From Sphaerotilus mobilis (GTDB lineage Bacteria; Pseudomonadota; Gammaproteobacteria; Burkholderiales; Burkholderiaceae_C), in NCBI RefSeq assembly GCF_004216565.1, contig NZ_SGWV01000009.1:1-64000 (forward strand): a stretch of 64,000 bases of DNA, read 5' to 3'. Shown here in pieces: positions 49,985-62,245 of the stretch. The translations under genes were made by a program, and so were the position numbers. Position 1 is the stretch's first letter, and each line of letters starts with the position of its first letter. The notes under the pieces were generated by a model. That model was not told the origin of the DNA. It did not search any database and saw nothing but the letters and a program-made list of their open reading frames with translations.

Positions 49985-50634
49985 TGCTGCGCCGCCTGCT
50001 CTTGCTGCTGCTGCTGGCCAATGCCCTGCTCGGGGCCCGGCAGCTGGGCTGGCTTGACGGCCTGCTCGGCCCCGGCGCGGGCATGCGCGAGCGCGAACCG
50101 CAGCGCCTGGAGGCCCAGGTCGCGCCCGAGGCCCTGCAGATCCTGACGCCGGCCGCGCTGGCCCGGCGCACGCCGCCGCCGGTCTGCCTGGAGGCCGGAC
50201 CGCTGAGCGGCGCCGAGCTGGTGACGGCCGAGGCCGCGCTGCGTCAGCTCTTGCCCGAGGGTGGCTGGTCGCAGATCAGCCGCGAGCGGCCCGGCAGCTG
50301 GATGGTCTACATGGGCCGCTACACGTCGAAGGCGACGATGGAGCGCCGTGCCGACGAGCTGCGCAAGCGCGAGGTCGCCTTCGAGGAGGTGCGTGACCTG
50401 CCCGAGTACGAACCCGGCTTCCTGTTCGGCCGCTACACCAGCGAGGCCGACGCCAACGCCGCCCGTCAGCGACTGCTGGCGCAGAAGGTGCGCTTTGCCC
50501 GTGTCGTCCGGCTGGAGCCGCCGAGCACGACACACGTGCTGCGCATCCCCAGGGCCGATGCCGAACTGCAGCAGAAGGCTGCCGCGCTGGGCGAACTGGT
50601 GCGCGGCAAGCCGCTGCGGGCCTGCGGCCGCTGA
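49981..50634 (+). CDS. SPOR-domain membrane protein
   Basis: A 217-residue protein with an N-terminal membrane helix (about 4-19) and a periplasmic region. SPOR-like repeats (WMVYMGRYTSKATMERRADE and GFLFGRYTSEADANAARQRL) match the peptidoglycan-binding SPOR fold, which recognises glycan strands lacking stem peptides at division sites. It overlaps birA by 4 bp and ends the operon. A role in cell-envelope or septum work is likely; the specific partner is unknown. Confidence 0.85.
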   Translation: MMLRRLLLLLLLANALLGARQLGWLDGLLGPGAGMREREPQRLEAQVAPEALQILTPAALARRTPPPVCLEAGPLSGAELVTAEAALRQLLPEGGWSQISRERPGSWMVYMGRYTSKATMERRADELRKREVAFEEVRDLPEYEPGFLFGRYTSEADANAARQRLLAQKVRFARVVRLEPPSTTHVLRIPRADAELQQKAAALGELVRGKPLRACGR

Positions 50635-50658
50635 GCGCGAAGCCGGCCAACAAAAACA

Positions 50659-50688
50659 AACCCGCCGGCCCTTGCGGAGCGGCGGGTT
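50659..50688 (-). terminator. Rho-independent terminator of gap
   Basis: A 9-bp stem (AACCCGCCG/CGGCGGGTT) with a 12-nt loop is followed on the minus strand by TTTGTTTTTG, a clear T-tract. It lies 76 bp after gap and may also stop the convergent SPOR transcript. Confidence 0.8.
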
Positions 50689-50764
50689 GGTCGGGAGTAG
50701 CGCCCGAGTGGCGCCCGAGTAGCCCCCGTCACCGGGTGGCTTCAAGCGCGTTCAGGTCGCTGGA

Positions 50765-53918
<3,154 letters not shown>

Positions 53919-53965
53919 GCGCGCGAGATCCGGAAAGGGGTGGTGAAACGGGGACGAAACCGGCG

Positions 53966-53971
53966 ATTTTA
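53966..53971 (-). promoter_or_regulatory. -10 element of tkt
   Basis: The minus strand reads TAAAAT 47 bp before the tkt ATG. No clear -35 is found at the usual distance. Confidence 0.45.
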
Positions 53972-54030
53972 CCGAGCGCGAACCGGCCCCGGACCACCCG
54001 GCGGACGGCGCTTGGCATCGACGTCGACGC

Positions 54031-54044
54031 TTGAGTCAGGTCAA
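54031..54044. promoter_or_regulatory. FNR/ANR-type palindrome upstream of the hemerythrin gene
   Basis: TTGAGTCAGGTCAA keeps the TTGA-N6-TCAA symmetry of FNR/ANR/DNR sites (consensus TTGAT-N4-ATCAA). The arms extend by one more C/G pair to 16 bp. It lies 95 bp before the hemerythrin ATG and about 110 bp before the divergent tkt ATG. An oxygen- or NO-sensing regulator of the CRP/FNR family is the expected binder. Confidence 0.55.
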
Positions 54045-54139
54045 GACGCGACCGGCCGCAGGCTGCGACGCTGGCGACTCGCACAGCCGGTCGTCCCAAG
54101 ACCCGGCGCCACCCGCCCACCGGAGTCCGGAGACCCGCC

Positions 54140-54715
54140 ATGAACCACGCCGCCCTGCGCATCATCCGCGCCGAACACGAGGCACTTGCCGCGATGCTGC
54201 AGTCGATCACGCTGCTGCTGTCGCACTACCGCCGCGACAAACTGGCGCCCGACTTCGAGCTGCTGCGGGCCATGCTGTTCTACATCGACGAGTTCCCCGA
54301 GCGCCTGCACCACCGCAAGGAGTCGCAGCTGCTCTTCCCGATGCTGCGCGAGCGCGGCGCGCCCTGTGTCGACACGCTCGACAAGCTCGACCGCGATCAC
54401 GCCGCTGGCGAGCGCGCGATCCGCTCGCTCGAACACGCGCTGCTGGGCTGGGAGATGCTCGGCGAGCCGCGCCGCGAGACCTTCGAGGTCGCGCTGACCA
54501 ACTACATCGACTTCTACCGCAGCCACATGCGGGCCGAGGAAGACATCGTCCTGCCCGCCGCGCTGGCCACGCTCGACGAGGGCGACTGGCGATTGCTCGA
54601 CGCCGCATTTACCGAGAACGCCGACCCGATGACGGGTCACGCGCCGGATGCCGTCTATGAAGCGCTGTTCCGGCGCATCGTCAACCGCGCACCGGCGCCG
54701 ATCGGCCTCGGTTGA
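54140..54715 (+). CDS. Hemerythrin-like HHE-domain protein
   Basis: A 191-residue four-helix-bundle protein with the repeated His/Glu motifs of the HHE family: EHEALAAML, RLHHRKESQLLFPML, DRDHAAGERAI and RSHMRAEEDIVLPAA. These bind a di-iron centre. Relatives sense or handle oxygen, nitric oxide or iron. GGAG sits 7 nt before the ATG. The FNR-type site upstream and its isolated position suggest induction at low oxygen or with NO (inference). It ends 22 bp before murU. Confidence 0.9.
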   Translation: MNHAALRIIRAEHEALAAMLQSITLLLSHYRRDKLAPDFELLRAMLFYIDEFPERLHHRKESQLLFPMLRERGAPCVDTLDKLDRDHAAGERAIRSLEHALLGWEMLGEPRRETFEVALTNYIDFYRSHMRAEEDIVLPAALATLDEGDWRLLDAAFTENADPMTGHAPDAVYEALFRRIVNRAPAPIGLG

Positions 54716-54725
54716 GGACGGTCCC

Positions 54726-54731
54726 TAAACT
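54726..54731 (+). promoter_or_regulatory. -10-like element before murU
   Basis: TAAACT ends 6 nt before the ATG at 54738. The gap (GGCCGG) is too short for a ribosome-binding site, so a leaderless message is possible. Confidence 0.35.
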
Positions 54732-54737
54732 GGCCGG

Positions 54738-55511
54738 ATGAGTTCTGCGCCCCAACCGCCCCAACCGCACCAAGCGCCCCACCCGCCCCTGCGCGCCATC
54801 GTGCTTGCCGCCGGCCGCGGCGAGCGCATGCGGCCGTTGACGGACCACACGCCCAAGCCGCTGCTGCCGGTGGCTGGCCGGCCGCTGATCGAGTGGCAGC
54901 TCTTGGCGCTGGCGCGCGACGGCGTGCAAGAGGCGGTCGTCAACACCGCCTGGCTGGAACACCAGTTCCCCGCCGCGCTGGGCGATGGCAGCCGGCTCGG
55001 GATGTCCTTGCGCTACTCGCACGAAGGCGCCGCCTTCGGTCAGGCGCTGGAGACCGCCGGCGGCATCGCCCAGGTGCAGGACTGGCTGTGCGAAGACGGC
55101 CGGCCGGCCTTCTGGGTCGTCTCGGCCGACATCTGGTCACCCGACTTCCGCTTCGACGCCGAACTGGCCCGGCGCTTCATCGCCAGCGGCCTGGACGCCC
55201 ACCTGTGGCTGGTGCCCAACCCGCCCTTCCATCCGCGCGGCGACTTCGCCTGCGGCCCCGCCCGGGTCGACATCGACGATGCGGCCTGCCTGGCCGCACC
55301 GATCGACGCGGCGCGGCCGGGCGCGACCTACGCCAACCTCGCGCTGATGCGTACTGCGCTGTGCCGCGGCGTCGGCCGGGGCCAGCGCGCTGCGCTCGGG
55401 CCGCTGCTGCACGAGGCCGTCGCGCAAGGCCGCATCTCGGTGTCGATGCATGGTGGGCGCTGGGAAAACGTCGGCACGCCGGCCCAGTGGCAGGCCCTGC
55501 AACCGGCCTGA
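54738..55511 (+). CDS. murU: N-acetylmuramate alpha-1-phosphate uridylyltransferase
   Basis: A 257-residue nucleotidyltransferase of the MurU type, which makes UDP-MurNAc from MurNAc-1-phosphate in cell-wall recycling. The loop VLAAGRGERMRPLTDHTPKP (22-41) and metal site VVSADIW are clear, and the tail ENVGTPAQWQAL matches the family. It differs from RmlA/GalU proteins in length and in the end segment. The partner kinase amgK, often adjacent, is absent here. A Pro/His-rich N-terminal leader (about 17 residues) precedes the fold. Confidence 0.85.
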   Translation: MSSAPQPPQPHQAPHPPLRAIVLAAGRGERMRPLTDHTPKPLLPVAGRPLIEWQLLALARDGVQEAVVNTAWLEHQFPAALGDGSRLGMSLRYSHEGAAFGQALETAGGIAQVQDWLCEDGRPAFWVVSADIWSPDFRFDAELARRFIASGLDAHLWLVPNPPFHPRGDFACGPARVDIDDAACLAAPIDAARPGATYANLALMRTALCRGVGRGQRAALGPLLHEAVAQGRISVSMHGGRWENVGTPAQWQALQPA

Positions 55512-55578
55512 TCGACCGCCCGGCCGGGGGTGGGCAAACACAGGCAGATCGCGCATCGGCGGCTGGGGGCTGACCCCT

Positions 55579-55584
55579 AGAATT
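55579..55584 (+). promoter_or_regulatory. -10 element of glyQ
   Basis: TAGAAT lies 58 bp before the glyQ ATG. A -35 hexamer is not obvious. Confidence 0.45.
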
Positions 55585-55642
55585 CGCCTCTTTCGCCTTT
55601 CGCCCTCTGCACCTCGCGGGCTGTCGCGGCCCGCCCGCCACC

Positions 55643-56584
55643 ATGCTGACCTTCCAGCACATCATCCTGCGCCTGCAAGACTATTGGGACCGCCAGGGCT
55701 GCGCCCTGCTGCAACCCTACGACATGGAAGTCGGCGCCGGCACCAGCCACACCGCCACCTTCCTGCGCGCCCTCGGCCCCGAGCCCTGGAAGGCCGCCTA
55801 CGTGCAGCCCAGCCGCCGCCCCAAGGACGGCCGCTATGGCGACAACCCGAACCGCCTGCAGCACTACTACCAGTACCAGGTCGTGCTCAAGCCGGCGCCG
55901 GCCAACATCCTGGACCTCTACCTCGGCTCGCTCGAAGCCCTGGGCTTCGACCTGAAGAAGAACGACATCCGCTTCGTCGAGGACGACTGGGAGAACCCCA
56001 CACTGGGCGCCTGGGGCCTGGGCTGGGAGGTCTGGCTCAACGGCATGGAAGTCACCCAGTTCACCTACTTCCAGCAGGTCGGCGGCATCGACTGCAAGCC
56101 CATCACCGGCGAGATCACCTACGGCCTGGAACGGCTGGCGATGTACCTGCAGGGCGTCGAGAACGTCTATGACCTGGTCTACGCAGACGGTCTCAAGTAC
56201 GGCGACGTGTTCCACCAGAACGAGGTCGAGCAGTCGACCTACAACTTCGAGCACAGCAACGTCGAGTTCCTGCTGAGCGCCTTTGGCGCGCACGAGGGCA
56301 ATGCCCAGCACCTGATCACGCAGCAGCTCGCGCTGCCGGCCTACGAGCAGGTCTTGAAGGCCGCCCACACCTTCAACCTGCTGGACGCACGCGGGGCGAT
56401 CAGCGTGACCGAGCGGGCCGCCTACATCGGCCGCATCCGCAACCTGGCCCGCAGCGTCGCGGCCAGCTACCTGGACAGCCGCAAGCGCCTGGGCTTCCCG
56501 ATGGCACCGAAGGCCTGGGCCGACGAGGTGGTCGCCAAGCTGGACGCCGAAGCCCTCAAGAACAACGACAAGAAGGCCGCGTGA
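55643..56584 (+). CDS. glyQ: Glycyl-tRNA synthetase alpha subunit
   Basis: A 313-residue catalytic subunit of the bacterial tetrameric glycyl-tRNA synthetase. The family start [20 protein letters not shown] and the segments [20 protein letters not shown] and [20 protein letters not shown] are present, as is [20 protein letters not shown]. Length is normal. glyS begins within its stop codon region (GTGA overlap), so the two subunits are coupled. TAGAAT 58 bp upstream is the likely -10 element. Confidence 0.98.
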   Translation: MLTFQHIILRLQDYWDRQGCALLQPYDMEVGAGTSHTATFLRALGPEPWKAAYVQPSRRPKDGRYGDNPNRLQHYYQYQVVLKPAPANILDLYLGSLEALGFDLKKNDIRFVEDDWENPTLGAWGLGWEVWLNGMEVTQFTYFQQVGGIDCKPITGEITYGLERLAMYLQGVENVYDLVYADGLKYGDVFHQNEVEQSTYNFEHSNVEFLLSAFGAHEGNAQHLITQQLALPAYEQVLKAAHTFNLLDARGAISVTERAAYIGRIRNLARSVAASYLDSRKRLGFPMAPKAWADEVVAKLDAEALKNNDKKAA

Positions 56585-58758
56585 GCCCCATGACCATGAC
56601 CGTCGACACCCGCAACCTCCTGGTCGAACTGTTCGTCGAGGAACTGCCGCCCAAGGCCCTGAAGAAGCTGGGCGAGTCCTTCGCCGGCACCTTGTCGGCC
56701 AGCCTGATGTCGCAAGGCCTGGCCGCCGCCGATGCCGCCGTCACGGCCTACGCCTCGCCGCGCCGCCTGGCGGTGCTGGTCGCTGGCGTGGCCGCGCGTG
56801 CGGCCGACAAGGCCCAGCAGACCAAGCTGATGCCCGTCGCGGTCGCCCTGGACGCCGCCGGCAACGCCACGCCCGCGCTGCTCAAGAAGCTCGGCGCGAT
56901 GGGCCTGGACGCGGCCGTGCTGCCCCAGCTCAAGCGCCTGCCCGACGGCAAGGCCGAGGCCCTGTTCCTCGACAGCATCCTGCCCGGCGCGAGCCTGGCC
57001 GAGGGCCTGCAGAAGGCGCTCGACGAGGCGCTGGCCAAGCTGCCGATTCCGAAGGTGATGGGCTACCAGCTGGACGACGGCTGGTCGACCGTGCATTTCG
57101 TGCGTCCGGCCCACGGCCTGGTCGCGCTGCATGGCGCGGACATCGTGCCGGTCGGCGCGCTCGGCCTGACGGCCGGCCGCACGACCACCGGCCACCGCTT
57201 CGAGGCCGCGCAGGCCACCGTCACGCTGCGTGACGCCGACGGCTACGCCACCCAGTTGCGCGACGAAGGGGCCGTGATCGCCAGCTTCGACGAACGCCGC
57301 GCCGAGATCGTCCGCCAGCTGGCCGAGGCCGCTGCGAAGGAAGGTCTCAAGCCCATCGACGACGAGGCCCTGCTCGACGAGGTCACCGCACTGGTCGAAC
57401 GCCCGAACGTGCTGACCTGCCAGTTCGAGCCCGAGTTCCTGGCCGTGCCGCAGGAATGCCTGATCCTGACGATGAAGGCCAACCAGAAGTACTTCCCGCT
57501 GCTGGACGCGTCACCGGGCAAGGAAGGCAAGCTGACCCACAAGTTCCTGCTGGTCAGCAACATCCGCCCGGACGATGCCAGCGCGGTGATCGGCGGCAAC
57601 GAGCGCGTGGTGCGTCCGCGCCTGGCCGACGCCAAGTTCTTCTTCGACCAGGACCGCAAGAAGACCCTCGAATCGCGCGTCGACGGCCTGGCCAAGGTGG
57701 TCTACCACGGCAAGCTCGGCACCCAGGGCGAGCGCGCCGAGCGTGTGCGGGCCATCGCCCACGCCATCGTCAACCAGCTGCGCATGGCCACCGTGCCCTA
57801 CACGGTCGAGGCGCAGGACGAGTTCGCGGTGCTCGACAGCAAGGTCCAGCAGGCCGCCCGCCTGGCCAAGACCGACCTGCTGACCGACATGGTCGGCGAG
57901 TTCCCGGAACTGCAGGGGATCATGGGCGGCTACTACGCCCGCCACGAGGGCCTGCGCGACGGCGTGGCCATCGCCATCGAGGACCACTACAAGCCGCGCT
58001 ACGCCGGTGACGCGCTGCCACGCAACCACACCGGCACGGTGCTGGCGCTGGCCGACAAGCTGGAGACCCTGGTCGGCCTGTTCGGCATCGGCCAGCTGCC
58101 CACCGGCGACAAGGACCCGTTTGCGCTGCGCCGCCACGCGCTGGGCGTGATCCGCATCCTGGTCGAGAAGAACCTGCCACTGGAACTGCCCGCGCTGATC
58201 GCCGCTGCGGTGCCGACCTTTGGCGAGCGCATCACCGACCCGAGCACGGCACTGCTGGGCTTCATGCACGACCGCCTGGCCGTCTCGCTGCGCGACCACG
58301 GCGCCAGCGCCCAGGAGGTCGACGCGGTGCTGGCCCTCAGCCCCGCCCGTCTGGGCGAGATCCCGCGCCGGCTGGCTGCGGTGCGTGCCTTTGCCGCCTT
58401 GCCGGAAGCCGCTGCGCTGGCCGCCGCCAACAAGCGCATCGCCAACATCCTGAAGAAGGTCGAAGGCCCTGCCGTCGCGGCCCATGTCGACGCGGGCCTG
58501 CTCAAGGAGGCCGCCGAGCAGCAGCTGGCCGCCGCGCTGGATGCCGTCCGCCCGCAAGCCGACGGCCTGTTCGAACAAGGCGAGCACACCGCCAGCCTGC
58601 AGGCACTGGCCGCCCTGCGCGGCCCCGTCGACGCCTTCTTCGACGGCGTCATGGTCAACGCCGACGACCCGGCGCTGCGCACCAACCGGCTCGGCCTGCT
58701 GGCGTCGCTGCACGCCGCCATGAACCGCGTCGCCGACCTGTCCCGGCTGGCTGTCTGA
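56581..58758 (+). CDS. glyS: Glycyl-tRNA synthetase beta subunit
   Basis: A 725-residue beta subunit, which binds tRNA-Gly. It opens [20 protein letters not shown] and has [41 protein letters not shown] and, near the middle, [10 protein letters not shown] and [12 protein letters not shown]-terminal DALR/HD-like region follows. The GTG at 56581, overlapping the glyQ stop and with AAGG a short distance upstream, was taken as start; ATGs at 56590 and 56596 are alternatives. Confidence 0.97.
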   Translation: MSPMTMTVDTRNLLVELFVEELPPKALKKLGESFAGTLSASLMSQGLAAADAAVTAYASPRRLAVLVAGVAARAADKAQQTKLMPVAVALDAAGNATPALLKKLGAMGLDAAVLPQLKRLPDGKAEALFLDSILPGASLAEGLQKALDEALAKLPIPKVMGYQLDDGWSTVHFVRPAHGLVALHGADIVPVGALGLTAGRTTTGHRFEAAQATVTLRDADGYATQLRDEGAVIASFDERRAEIVRQLAEAAAKEGLKPIDDEALLDEVTALVERPNVLTCQFEPEFLAVPQECLILTMKANQKYFPLLDASPGKEGKLTHKFLLVSNIRPDDASAVIGGNERVVRPRLADAKFFFDQDRKKTLESRVDGLAKVVYHGKLGTQGERAERVRAIAHAIVNQLRMATVPYTVEAQDEFAVLDSKVQQAARLAKTDLLTDMVGEFPELQGIMGGYYARHEGLRDGVAIAIEDHYKPRYAGDALPRNHTGTVLALADKLETLVGLFGIGQLPTGDKDPFALRRHALGVIRILVEKNLPLELPALIAAAVPTFGERITDPSTALLGFMHDRLAVSLRDHGASAQEVDAVLALSPARLGEIPRRLAAVRAFAALPEAAALAAANKRIANILKKVEGPAVAAHVDAGLLKEAAEQQLAAALDAVRPQADGLFEQGEHTASLQALAALRGPVDAFFDGVMVNADDPALRTNRLGLLASLHAAMNRVADLSRLAV

Positions 58759-58769
58759 GGCGCCACACC

Positions 58770-59390
58770 ATGCCCGAGCGCGCCCCCACCAAGCTCGTCA
58801 TCGTCGACCGCGACGGCACGCTCAACGAGCCACGCGACGACCATGTCAAGACACCCGAGGAGTGGCAGCCGCTGCCGGGCGCGCTGGAGGCGGTCGCGCG
58901 CCTGAACCAGGCCGGCTGGCATGTGGTGATCGCCACCAACCAGTCGGGCCTGGGGCGCGGGCTGCTGGACATGTCCTCGCTCAACGCCGTGCATCAGGTG
59001 ATGAACGCGAAGCTGGCGCAGCTCGGCGGGCGCATCGACGCCATCTTCTTCTGCCCGCACGCCCCCGAGGACCAGTGCCGCTGCCGCAAGCCGCTGCCCG
59101 GTCTGTTCGAGGACATCGCCGAACGCATGGGCGTCGACCTCGACGAGGTCTATGCCGTCGGCGACAACATCCGCCACCTGCAAGCCGCACACGCCGCCGG
59201 CTGCCGCACCCACCTGGTCCGCACCGGCCGCTCGGACGGGCTGGACGACGCGGCCCTGGCCGCGCTGCTGGCGCAAGTGGGCGGCCCGATCGGCGTGCAC
59301 GACGACCTGCCCGCCTTTGCCGAGCAACTGCTCGGCGCCGAGCGCAAGCGCCTGCAGGACGCGCGCCGTCCGCCGGCCGCCAGCGCCTGA
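58770..59390 (+). CDS. gmhB: D-glycero-beta-D-manno-heptose-1,7-bisphosphate 7-phosphatase
   Basis: A 206-residue HAD-superfamily phosphatase in ADP-heptose synthesis for lipopolysaccharide. HAD motif I is DRDGTLN (13-19), with VVIATNQSGLGRG as motif II. The zinc-binding loop CPHAPEDQCRCRKPLPG is typical of GmhB, and GDNIRHLQAA is motif IV. The C-terminus (about 180-206) is somewhat extended and basic. It starts 11 bp after glyS and 36 bp before plsC, the common Burkholderiales order. Confidence 0.93.
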   Translation: MPERAPTKLVIVDRDGTLNEPRDDHVKTPEEWQPLPGALEAVARLNQAGWHVVIATNQSGLGRGLLDMSSLNAVHQVMNAKLAQLGGRIDAIFFCPHAPEDQCRCRKPLPGLFEDIAERMGVDLDEVYAVGDNIRHLQAAHAAGCRTHLVRTGRSDGLDDAALAALLAQVGGPIGVHDDLPAFAEQLLGAERKRLQDARRPPAASA

Positions 59391-59426
59391 ACCCTCACAC
59401 GTCGACCGACGACGTCGCCCTGACCT

Positions 59427-60233
59427 ATGTTGAAGCTGCTGCGCTCTGCCCTCTACCTGGCCTGGCTGACGATCACGGTGATCCCGTGGGCGTTGCTGGC
59501 CGTGATCCTGTCGCCGGTGCTGCCGCGCACGAAGCTCTACTGGTTCTGCGTCGGCTGGCTCAAGCTGTCGATCAAGGCCGCCACCTGGATCTGCGGCGTG
59601 AAGTACCGCGTGCAAGGCCTGGAGAACGTGCCCGATGCGCGCGACGGTCAAGCCGCCGTGCTGCTGGCGCCCAAGCACCAGTCGACCTGGGAGACCTTCG
59701 CGATGCCGGCGATCATGCCGCACCCCCTCGCCTACGTGTTCAAGCGCGAGCTGCTGTGGATCCCCTTCTTCGGCTGGGCCATCGGCCGGCTGGACATGGT
59801 CCACATCGACCGCAGCCGTCGCGCCGAAGCCTGGCGGCGGGTGCAGGAGCAGGGTCAGCGCCTGATGTCGCAAGGCAACTGGGTGATCATGTTTCCCGAA
59901 GGCACCCGCACGCCACGCGGCAGCCAAGGGCCGTACAAGACGGGCGCCACCCGACTGGCCATTGCCACCGGCACGCCGATCGTGCCGATCGCCGTGACGT
60001 CCGCGCGCTGCTGGCCGCGCAAGAGCTTCCTGCTCACACCCGGCACCATCGACGTCTCGATCGGCCGGCCGATCCCGGTCGAAGGCCGGCAGGCCGATGA
60101 GCTGATGGCCGAGGTCGAGGCATGGATCGAGTCCGAGATGCGCCGGCTCGATCCCGAGGCCTATCCGGCCAACGACACCGCCCGCACGGCCAGCGTGATT
60201 TCTGCCACATCCGGCACGAAGCAGGCGTCCTGA
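59427..60233 (+). CDS. plsC: 1-acyl-sn-glycerol-3-phosphate acyltransferase
   Basis: A 268-residue inner-membrane acyltransferase that adds the second acyl chain in phospholipid synthesis. Membrane helices lie at the N-terminus (about 6-30). The acyltransferase block has motif I KHQSTWE (a HX4E variant of HX4D), motif III FPEGTRTPRGS and VPIAVTSARC. The His-Glu variation is seen in many members. It follows gmhB by 36 bp. The hydrophilic C-terminal tail (about 235-268) is not conserved in the family. Confidence 0.93.
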   Translation: MLKLLRSALYLAWLTITVIPWALLAVILSPVLPRTKLYWFCVGWLKLSIKAATWICGVKYRVQGLENVPDARDGQAAVLLAPKHQSTWETFAMPAIMPHPLAYVFKRELLWIPFFGWAIGRLDMVHIDRSRRAEAWRRVQEQGQRLMSQGNWVIMFPEGTRTPRGSQGPYKTGATRLAIATGTPIVPIAVTSARCWPRKSFLLTPGTIDVSIGRPIPVEGRQADELMAEVEAWIESEMRRLDPEAYPANDTARTASVISATSGTKQAS

Positions 60234-60291
60234 GACCCCGCGAGACGACATCGGCACCGCCACGCACCTGCCCCGCCGGCAAGCCCTGCTC

Positions 60292-60297
60292 TAGACT
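60292..60297 (+). promoter_or_regulatory. -10-like element before the YgjP-type gene
   Basis: TAGACT ends 8 nt before the ATG at 60306. No ribosome-binding site lies in the gap (TCCCGCCC). Confidence 0.35.
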
Positions 60298-60305
60298 TCC
60301 CGCCC

Positions 60306-61370
60306 ATGAAAAACCGGCGCGCCGCAGCCCGTTCGGACACCGCAACCCCGCAGCTCGAACTCCCCTTGTTCGAGCACGATGCGTGGCCGTCGACGCCCGC
60401 AGCGGTTGCCCCGCCGATGGCCCCGGCCGCCCACGCCATCGGCCAGGTTGCGGCGAGCGCGCCCACCGCCCTGCCACCGGCGCTGCTGTCCCCCCATCCC
60501 GCCGCTCATCCGGTCGTTCCCAGCCCCGCACCGCGCCGCGCTGCAGACACCCCACAAGGTGATTCCGCGCTGTGGCGCCATCCGCGTGGCAACCGCGAGA
60601 TCCGGCTGGGCGGCCAGAGCGTCGGCTACGAGCTCCGGCGTGCCCGTCGTCGCACCATCGGTTTTGTGATCGGCGCCGAAGGCCTGGTGGTCAGCGCGCC
60701 GCGCTGGGTCGGCCAGCCCGAGATCGACGCCGCGCTGCTGAGCAAGACCCGCTGGATCCTGCGCAAGCTGGCCGACCAGCATGAGCGCATCGAGCGCATC
60801 GCCGCCGCCCGTGTCACCTGGTGCGACGGCACCAGCCTGCCCTACCTCGGCGAGCCGCTGCTGATCGTGCTGGACGCCCGCGTGGCCGGCGCCGAACTGC
60901 GCGACGGCCGCCACAGCCAACCCTGCGCCGACGGCATCGCCGCACCCAGCCCGCAGACCGGCCTGGCCGGCATGGCGCAGCGGGTGCTGCACATCGGCCT
61001 GCCGCAGAGCGCCGACGCGACGCAGATCCGCGACGCCGTGCAAAGCTGGCTGCAGCGCCAGGCCATTGCCCTGTTCGAGACCCGTTGCCGCCACTACGCC
61101 GCCCAGCTGGGCGTGCGCGTCGCGCGGCTGCGCCTGAGTTCGGCCCAGACCCGCTGGGGCAGCGCCAGCGCCGACGGCACCGTGCGCCTGAACTGGCGCC
61201 TGATCCACTTCAGCCTCGCCAGCATCGACTACGTCGTCGCCCATGAACTGGCCCACCTGCGCGAGATGAACCACAGCGCCGCCTTCTGGGAGGTGGTCCG
61301 CTCCGTCATGCCCGACTACGAGAGCCGACGCGGGCAGTTGAAGGACGGTCAGGTGCCGGTGTTCGACTGA
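60306..61370 (+). CDS. YgjP-type (M48/DUF45) metallopeptidase
   Basis: A 354-residue protein with the YgjP-like metallopeptidase domain in its C-terminal part. It shows RRRTIGFVIGAEGLVVSAP, SAQTRWGSASADGTVRLNW and the zinc site HELAHLREMNHS (from about residue 313), with the second His pair completed by NHSAAFW. The N-terminal 90 or so residues are Pro/Ala-rich and unrelated to the family, possibly a disordered leader. Cellular role is unknown; E. coli YgjP is poorly characterised. The gene is convergent with the FrnE-like gene, 39 bp apart. Confidence 0.88.
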   Translation: MKNRRAAARSDTATPQLELPLFEHDAWPSTPAAVAPPMAPAAHAIGQVAASAPTALPPALLSPHPAAHPVVPSPAPRRAADTPQGDSALWRHPRGNREIRLGGQSVGYELRRARRRTIGFVIGAEGLVVSAPRWVGQPEIDAALLSKTRWILRKLADQHERIERIAAARVTWCDGTSLPYLGEPLLIVLDARVAGAELRDGRHSQPCADGIAAPSPQTGLAGMAQRVLHIGLPQSADATQIRDAVQSWLQRQAIALFETRCRHYAAQLGVRVARLRLSSAQTRWGSASADGTVRLNWRLIHFSLASIDYVVAHELAHLREMNHSAAFWEVVRSVMPDYESRRGQLKDGQVPVFD

Positions 61371-61409
61371 ACAACCGGGTTACTGATTCGCCTCGCCCCG
61401 CAGCGGCGA

Positions 61410-62132
61410 TCAGAGCTCCAGGTCGGTCGCCGGCGTCGTCTCCGGGCCGGCATCGCCGGACCGTTCGGCGGCGATCTGGCGCAGCGCGGCGACGAAGACC
61501 TCGGGCGGCTGACCGCCCTCGATCAGGTGGGTGTCATTGACGATGAAGGCCGGCACCGAGTTGATGCCCAGCTCCTGCCAGTACTGCTCGCGCTCGCGCA
61601 CCGCGTCGGCATGGGCGTCACCGGTCAGGATCACGGCGGCCTCGTTCGGGTCCAGGCCTACCGCATCGGCCAGCCGGATCAGCAGACCGTGGTCGCCCGG
61701 GTCGCGGCCGTCGGTGAAGTGGGCGCTCAGCAGCGCGCGCTTGAGCGCCAGCTGGCGATCGCCGCCGTCACCCGCATCGACCTCGCCCGCCCAGTGCAGC
61801 AGGCGGTGGGCGTCGAACGTGTTGTAGGTGCGGCTGCGCTTGTCCATCGAGAAGGCGAAGCCGACCGAGGCGCCCCGTTCGGCGATCTTGGCGTGCATCT
61901 GCTCGATCTGGGCCGGCGTCGAACCGTACTTGCGGCTGAGGTAGTCGACGATGTCGGCACCGCCTGGTCCGAGCGTCGGGTTCAGCTCGAAGGGCTCGAA
62001 GCGGATCCGGGGTGACAGCTCGCCCTCCAGCTGCTCGACGGCGCGCATCAGCGAACTCACCCCGACGGCGCACCACGGGCACACCACGTCGGACACCACC
62101 TCGATCGTCATCGGAACCGTCTGCTCGCTCAT
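61410..62132 (-). CDS. FrnE-like DsbA-family oxidoreductase
   Basis: A 240-residue cytoplasmic thiol-disulfide oxidoreductase with the active site CPWC (18-21) near the start of a thioredoxin fold split by a helical insert. Further features are FEPFELNPTLGPGGAD, RTYNTFDAHRLLHWA and the cis-Pro segment INSVPAFIVND. This is the FrnE/DsbA-like group, linked to polyketide or oxidative-stress functions in other bacteria. There is no signal peptide. AGAGG lies 7 nt before the ATG at 62132, so the 62153 start is rejected. A LysR regulator is divergent 113 bp away. Confidence 0.9.
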   Translation of the reverse strand: MSEQTVPMTIEVVSDVVCPWCAVGVSSLMRAVEQLEGELSPRIRFEPFELNPTLGPGGADIVDYLSRKYGSTPAQIEQMHAKIAERGASVGFAFSMDKRSRTYNTFDAHRLLHWAGEVDAGDGGDRQLALKRALLSAHFTDGRDPGDHGLLIRLADAVGLDPNEAAVILTGDAHADAVREREQYWQELGINSVPAFIVNDTHLIEGGQPPEVFVAALRQIAAERSGDAGPETTPATDLEL

Positions 62133-62209
62133 CGTCGTGCCTCTTTCGTTCATGCCTGCTTGCCTGCGTGCCCGCCTGGCGGACGCGTCTTTCGGTCGTC
62201 AAGTCTAGG

Positions 62210-62239
62210 CTGACGGACATGACCGTTGCACCCTAAAGT
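62210..62239 (+). promoter_or_regulatory. Candidate promoter of the LysR gene
   Basis: CTGACG (62210-62215) and TAAAGT (62234-62239) are separated by 18 bp. The -10 ends 6 nt before the ATG, so the message would be leaderless. Confidence 0.4.
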
Positions 62240-62245
62240 CCACCC

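Noticed and set aside
50696-50722. Tandem repeat after the SPOR gene
   Set aside because: The repeated GCGCCCGAGT-like units are few and imperfect, and no role beyond the nearby terminator region is apparent.
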